From NCBI GenBank assembly GCA_945861915.1, contig CAMAWK010000128.1, positions 1 through 6,672 of the forward strand: a stretch of DNA of 6,672 nucleotides, read 5' to 3'. The notes under the pieces are model-generated. The model worked only from the letters and a program-made list of their open reading frames with translations, had not been told where the DNA came from and did no database searches. Of this stretch, positions 5,646 through 6,672 are shown in pieces; within the stretch, counting starts at the first letter, position 1, and every line of letters begins with the position of its first letter. The translations under genes and the position numbers were made by a program. This DNA is from Flavobacterium psychrophilum (GTDB taxonomy: Bacteria > Bacteroidota > Bacteroidia > Flavobacteriales > Flavobacteriaceae).

Positions 5646-6672
5646 TTATTTTTCTAATTCTAAAATCAAAACCGATTTTGGTGCTAAAACTAGATCGTTT
5701 GTAACATCTAATATTTGATCTGTCACACTATCTTTTCCTATTTTATAATCTTGAATATTTTCTTTGAAACGAATTAAATTGATTTTTTGAATTTCGCTAT
5801 TGTCATTCAATAACACCATAATAGTTTCGTTTTCATCATATCTAAAATAGACATACACATTGTAATACGGAATATAATGTGTCATTTTTCCGGAATGAAT
5901 AACCGATTTTTTCTTTCTCCATTGGAATAATTTAGCTGTAAAATTGAAATATTCATTTTGCAAAGGAGATCTTCCTTCCTTTGTAAAAGCATTCATTGAA
6001 TCGGCTTCCCAACCTCCTGGGAAATCTTGACGAATGAAAGCGTCGCCTAAATTTTGATCACCTGCCATACCAATTTCGGAGCCATAATACAATTGTGGAA
6101 TTCCACGAACTGTTGCCAACAAAGCCATTGCCATTTTATATTTTTGGATGTCGTTTGCATACACCTGATTTAATCGCTTGGAGTCGTGGTTTTCAGCAAA
6201 AATTAATAGATTTGAAACGGAAGGATATAAAAAGTCATTCGTGAAATTATCGTAGACTTTAATCATTCCTCTTCCCCAACTGTCATCATCTTCATTAAAA
6301 ACAGTCAACAAAGCATCGGATAGGGCAAAATCCATCACGCTGGGTAAATTGGAATTAAATCCATTTATGTTTCCAATGACACTGTCTTTTTGCCAATAGG
6401 AAAGTTGGGCTTGGTTGAACATAGTTATTTCACCTACAATATTAAAATTTGGATATTCATCAAGAATAGATTGAGTCCATTTTGCCATAGCCTCAGGATC
6501 AGAATAATTATAAGTATCTACTCGCAAACCATCTAAATCGGCATATTCAATCCACCAAATAGCATTTTGAATTAAGTATTTTAAAGTAAGCGGATTGGTT
6601 AAATTCAAATCGGGCATCGACGGTACAAACCAACCATTAAGACAGGTTTCTCTATCAATTTTTGAAGCATTT
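5646..6672 (-). CDS. GH13 alpha-amylase family glycosidase (SusA/neopullulanase-like), N-terminal part outside window
   Basis: This is the C-terminal 341 residues of an alpha-amylase family enzyme that hydrolyses alpha-glucosidic bonds in starch, pullulan or maltodextrins. The frame stays open to base 6672; the 18 codons before the methionine at 6617 (ending LNGWFVPS) belong to the protein, so that methionine is internal. Counting from it, residues 1-5, MPDLN, are conserved region V. GLRVDTYNY (30-38) is region II with the nucleophile aspartate D34. VGEI (61-64) is region III with acid/base E63. FAENHDSKR (140-148) is region IV with transition-state aspartate D145. Thus the visible catalytic triad is intact; region I is off the window. 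RGIPQLYYGSEIGM (171-184) is also typical, and a beta-rich C-terminal domain runs from about 240 to the end. Bacteroidota enzymes of this form are often periplasmic lipoproteins in starch-use loci, but the signal sequence cannot be seen. The gene appears to be the first visible member of a minus-strand run with the phosphodiesterase. Confidence 0.93.
   Translation of the reverse strand, partial: NASKIDRETCLNGWFVPSMPDLNLTNPLTLKYLIQNAIWWIEYADLDGLRVDTYNYSDPEAMAKWTQSILDEYPNFNIVGEITMFNQAQLSYWQKDSVIGNINGFNSNLPSVMDFALSDALLTVFNEDDDSWGRGMIKVYDNFTNDFLYPSVSNLLIFAENHDSKRLNQVYANDIQKYKMAMALLATVRGIPQLYYGSEIGMAGDQNLGDAFIRQDFPGGWEADSMNAFTKEGRSPLQNEYFNFTAKLFQWRKKKSVIHSGKMTHYIPYYNVYVYFRYDENETIMVLLNDNSEIQKINLIRFKENIQDYKIGKDSVTDQILDVTNDLVLAPKSVLILELEK

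Noticed and set aside
6615..6617. Methionine codon at 6617-6615 as the amylase start
   Set aside because: The upstream codons remain open to the window edge and encode the typical WFVPS lead-in to the conserved MPDLN motif, so this methionine is internal.

Overview
The window is AT-rich DNA from a member of the Bacteroidota, most likely a flavobacterium. This is inferred from base composition, from A-rich sequence instead of Shine-Dalgarno motifs before the starts, from boxes matching the Bacteroidota -7 element TAnnTTTG, and from the style of the proteins (a SusA-like amylase, a YhiN/BaiN-type flavoprotein, a TspO). It carries five protein genes. Two of them run off the window edges. I see no tRNA, rRNA, CRISPR array, transposase or integrase.

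Left part (1-2939, minus strand): one very long gene whose 3' end lies beyond base 1. 979 codons are visible without interruption. It encodes a single-chain restriction-modification enzyme with an N-terminal PD-(D/E)xK nuclease domain, an N6-adenine methyltransferase core (motif I PATGTGTF, motif IV NPPY) and a C-terminal target-recognition region. It resembles the methyltransferase and recognition half of Type ISP enzymes and Type IIG enzymes, but has no helicase module. It would act alone as a defence gene.

Middle (2940-3200): a divergent intergenic region. It holds a candidate minus-strand promoter for the restriction gene, a 15-16 bp imperfect inverted repeat, a small hairpin followed by a T-run that shares one arm of that repeat, a possible 24-codon leader ORF ending 11 bases before the restriction gene, and a candidate promoter for tspO.

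Right part: tspO (3201-3677, plus strand) encodes a five-helix TspO/MBR membrane protein. It meets, tail to tail with a 2-bp gap, a minus-strand run of three genes read from right to left. These are a GH13 alpha-amylase family glycosidase (5646 to beyond 6672, N-terminus outside), a small cytoplasmic glycerophosphodiester phosphodiesterase (4951-5619) and a YhiN/BaiN-type FAD oxidoreductase (3680-4888). The gaps of 26 and 62 bp allow co-transcription. The amylase fits alpha-glucan breakdown. The two downstream genes look like housekeeping functions with no obvious biochemical link to it.

The most noteworthy item is the self-contained restriction-modification gene with its structured upstream region. 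I did not find clear evidence of a wholly new multi-gene system.
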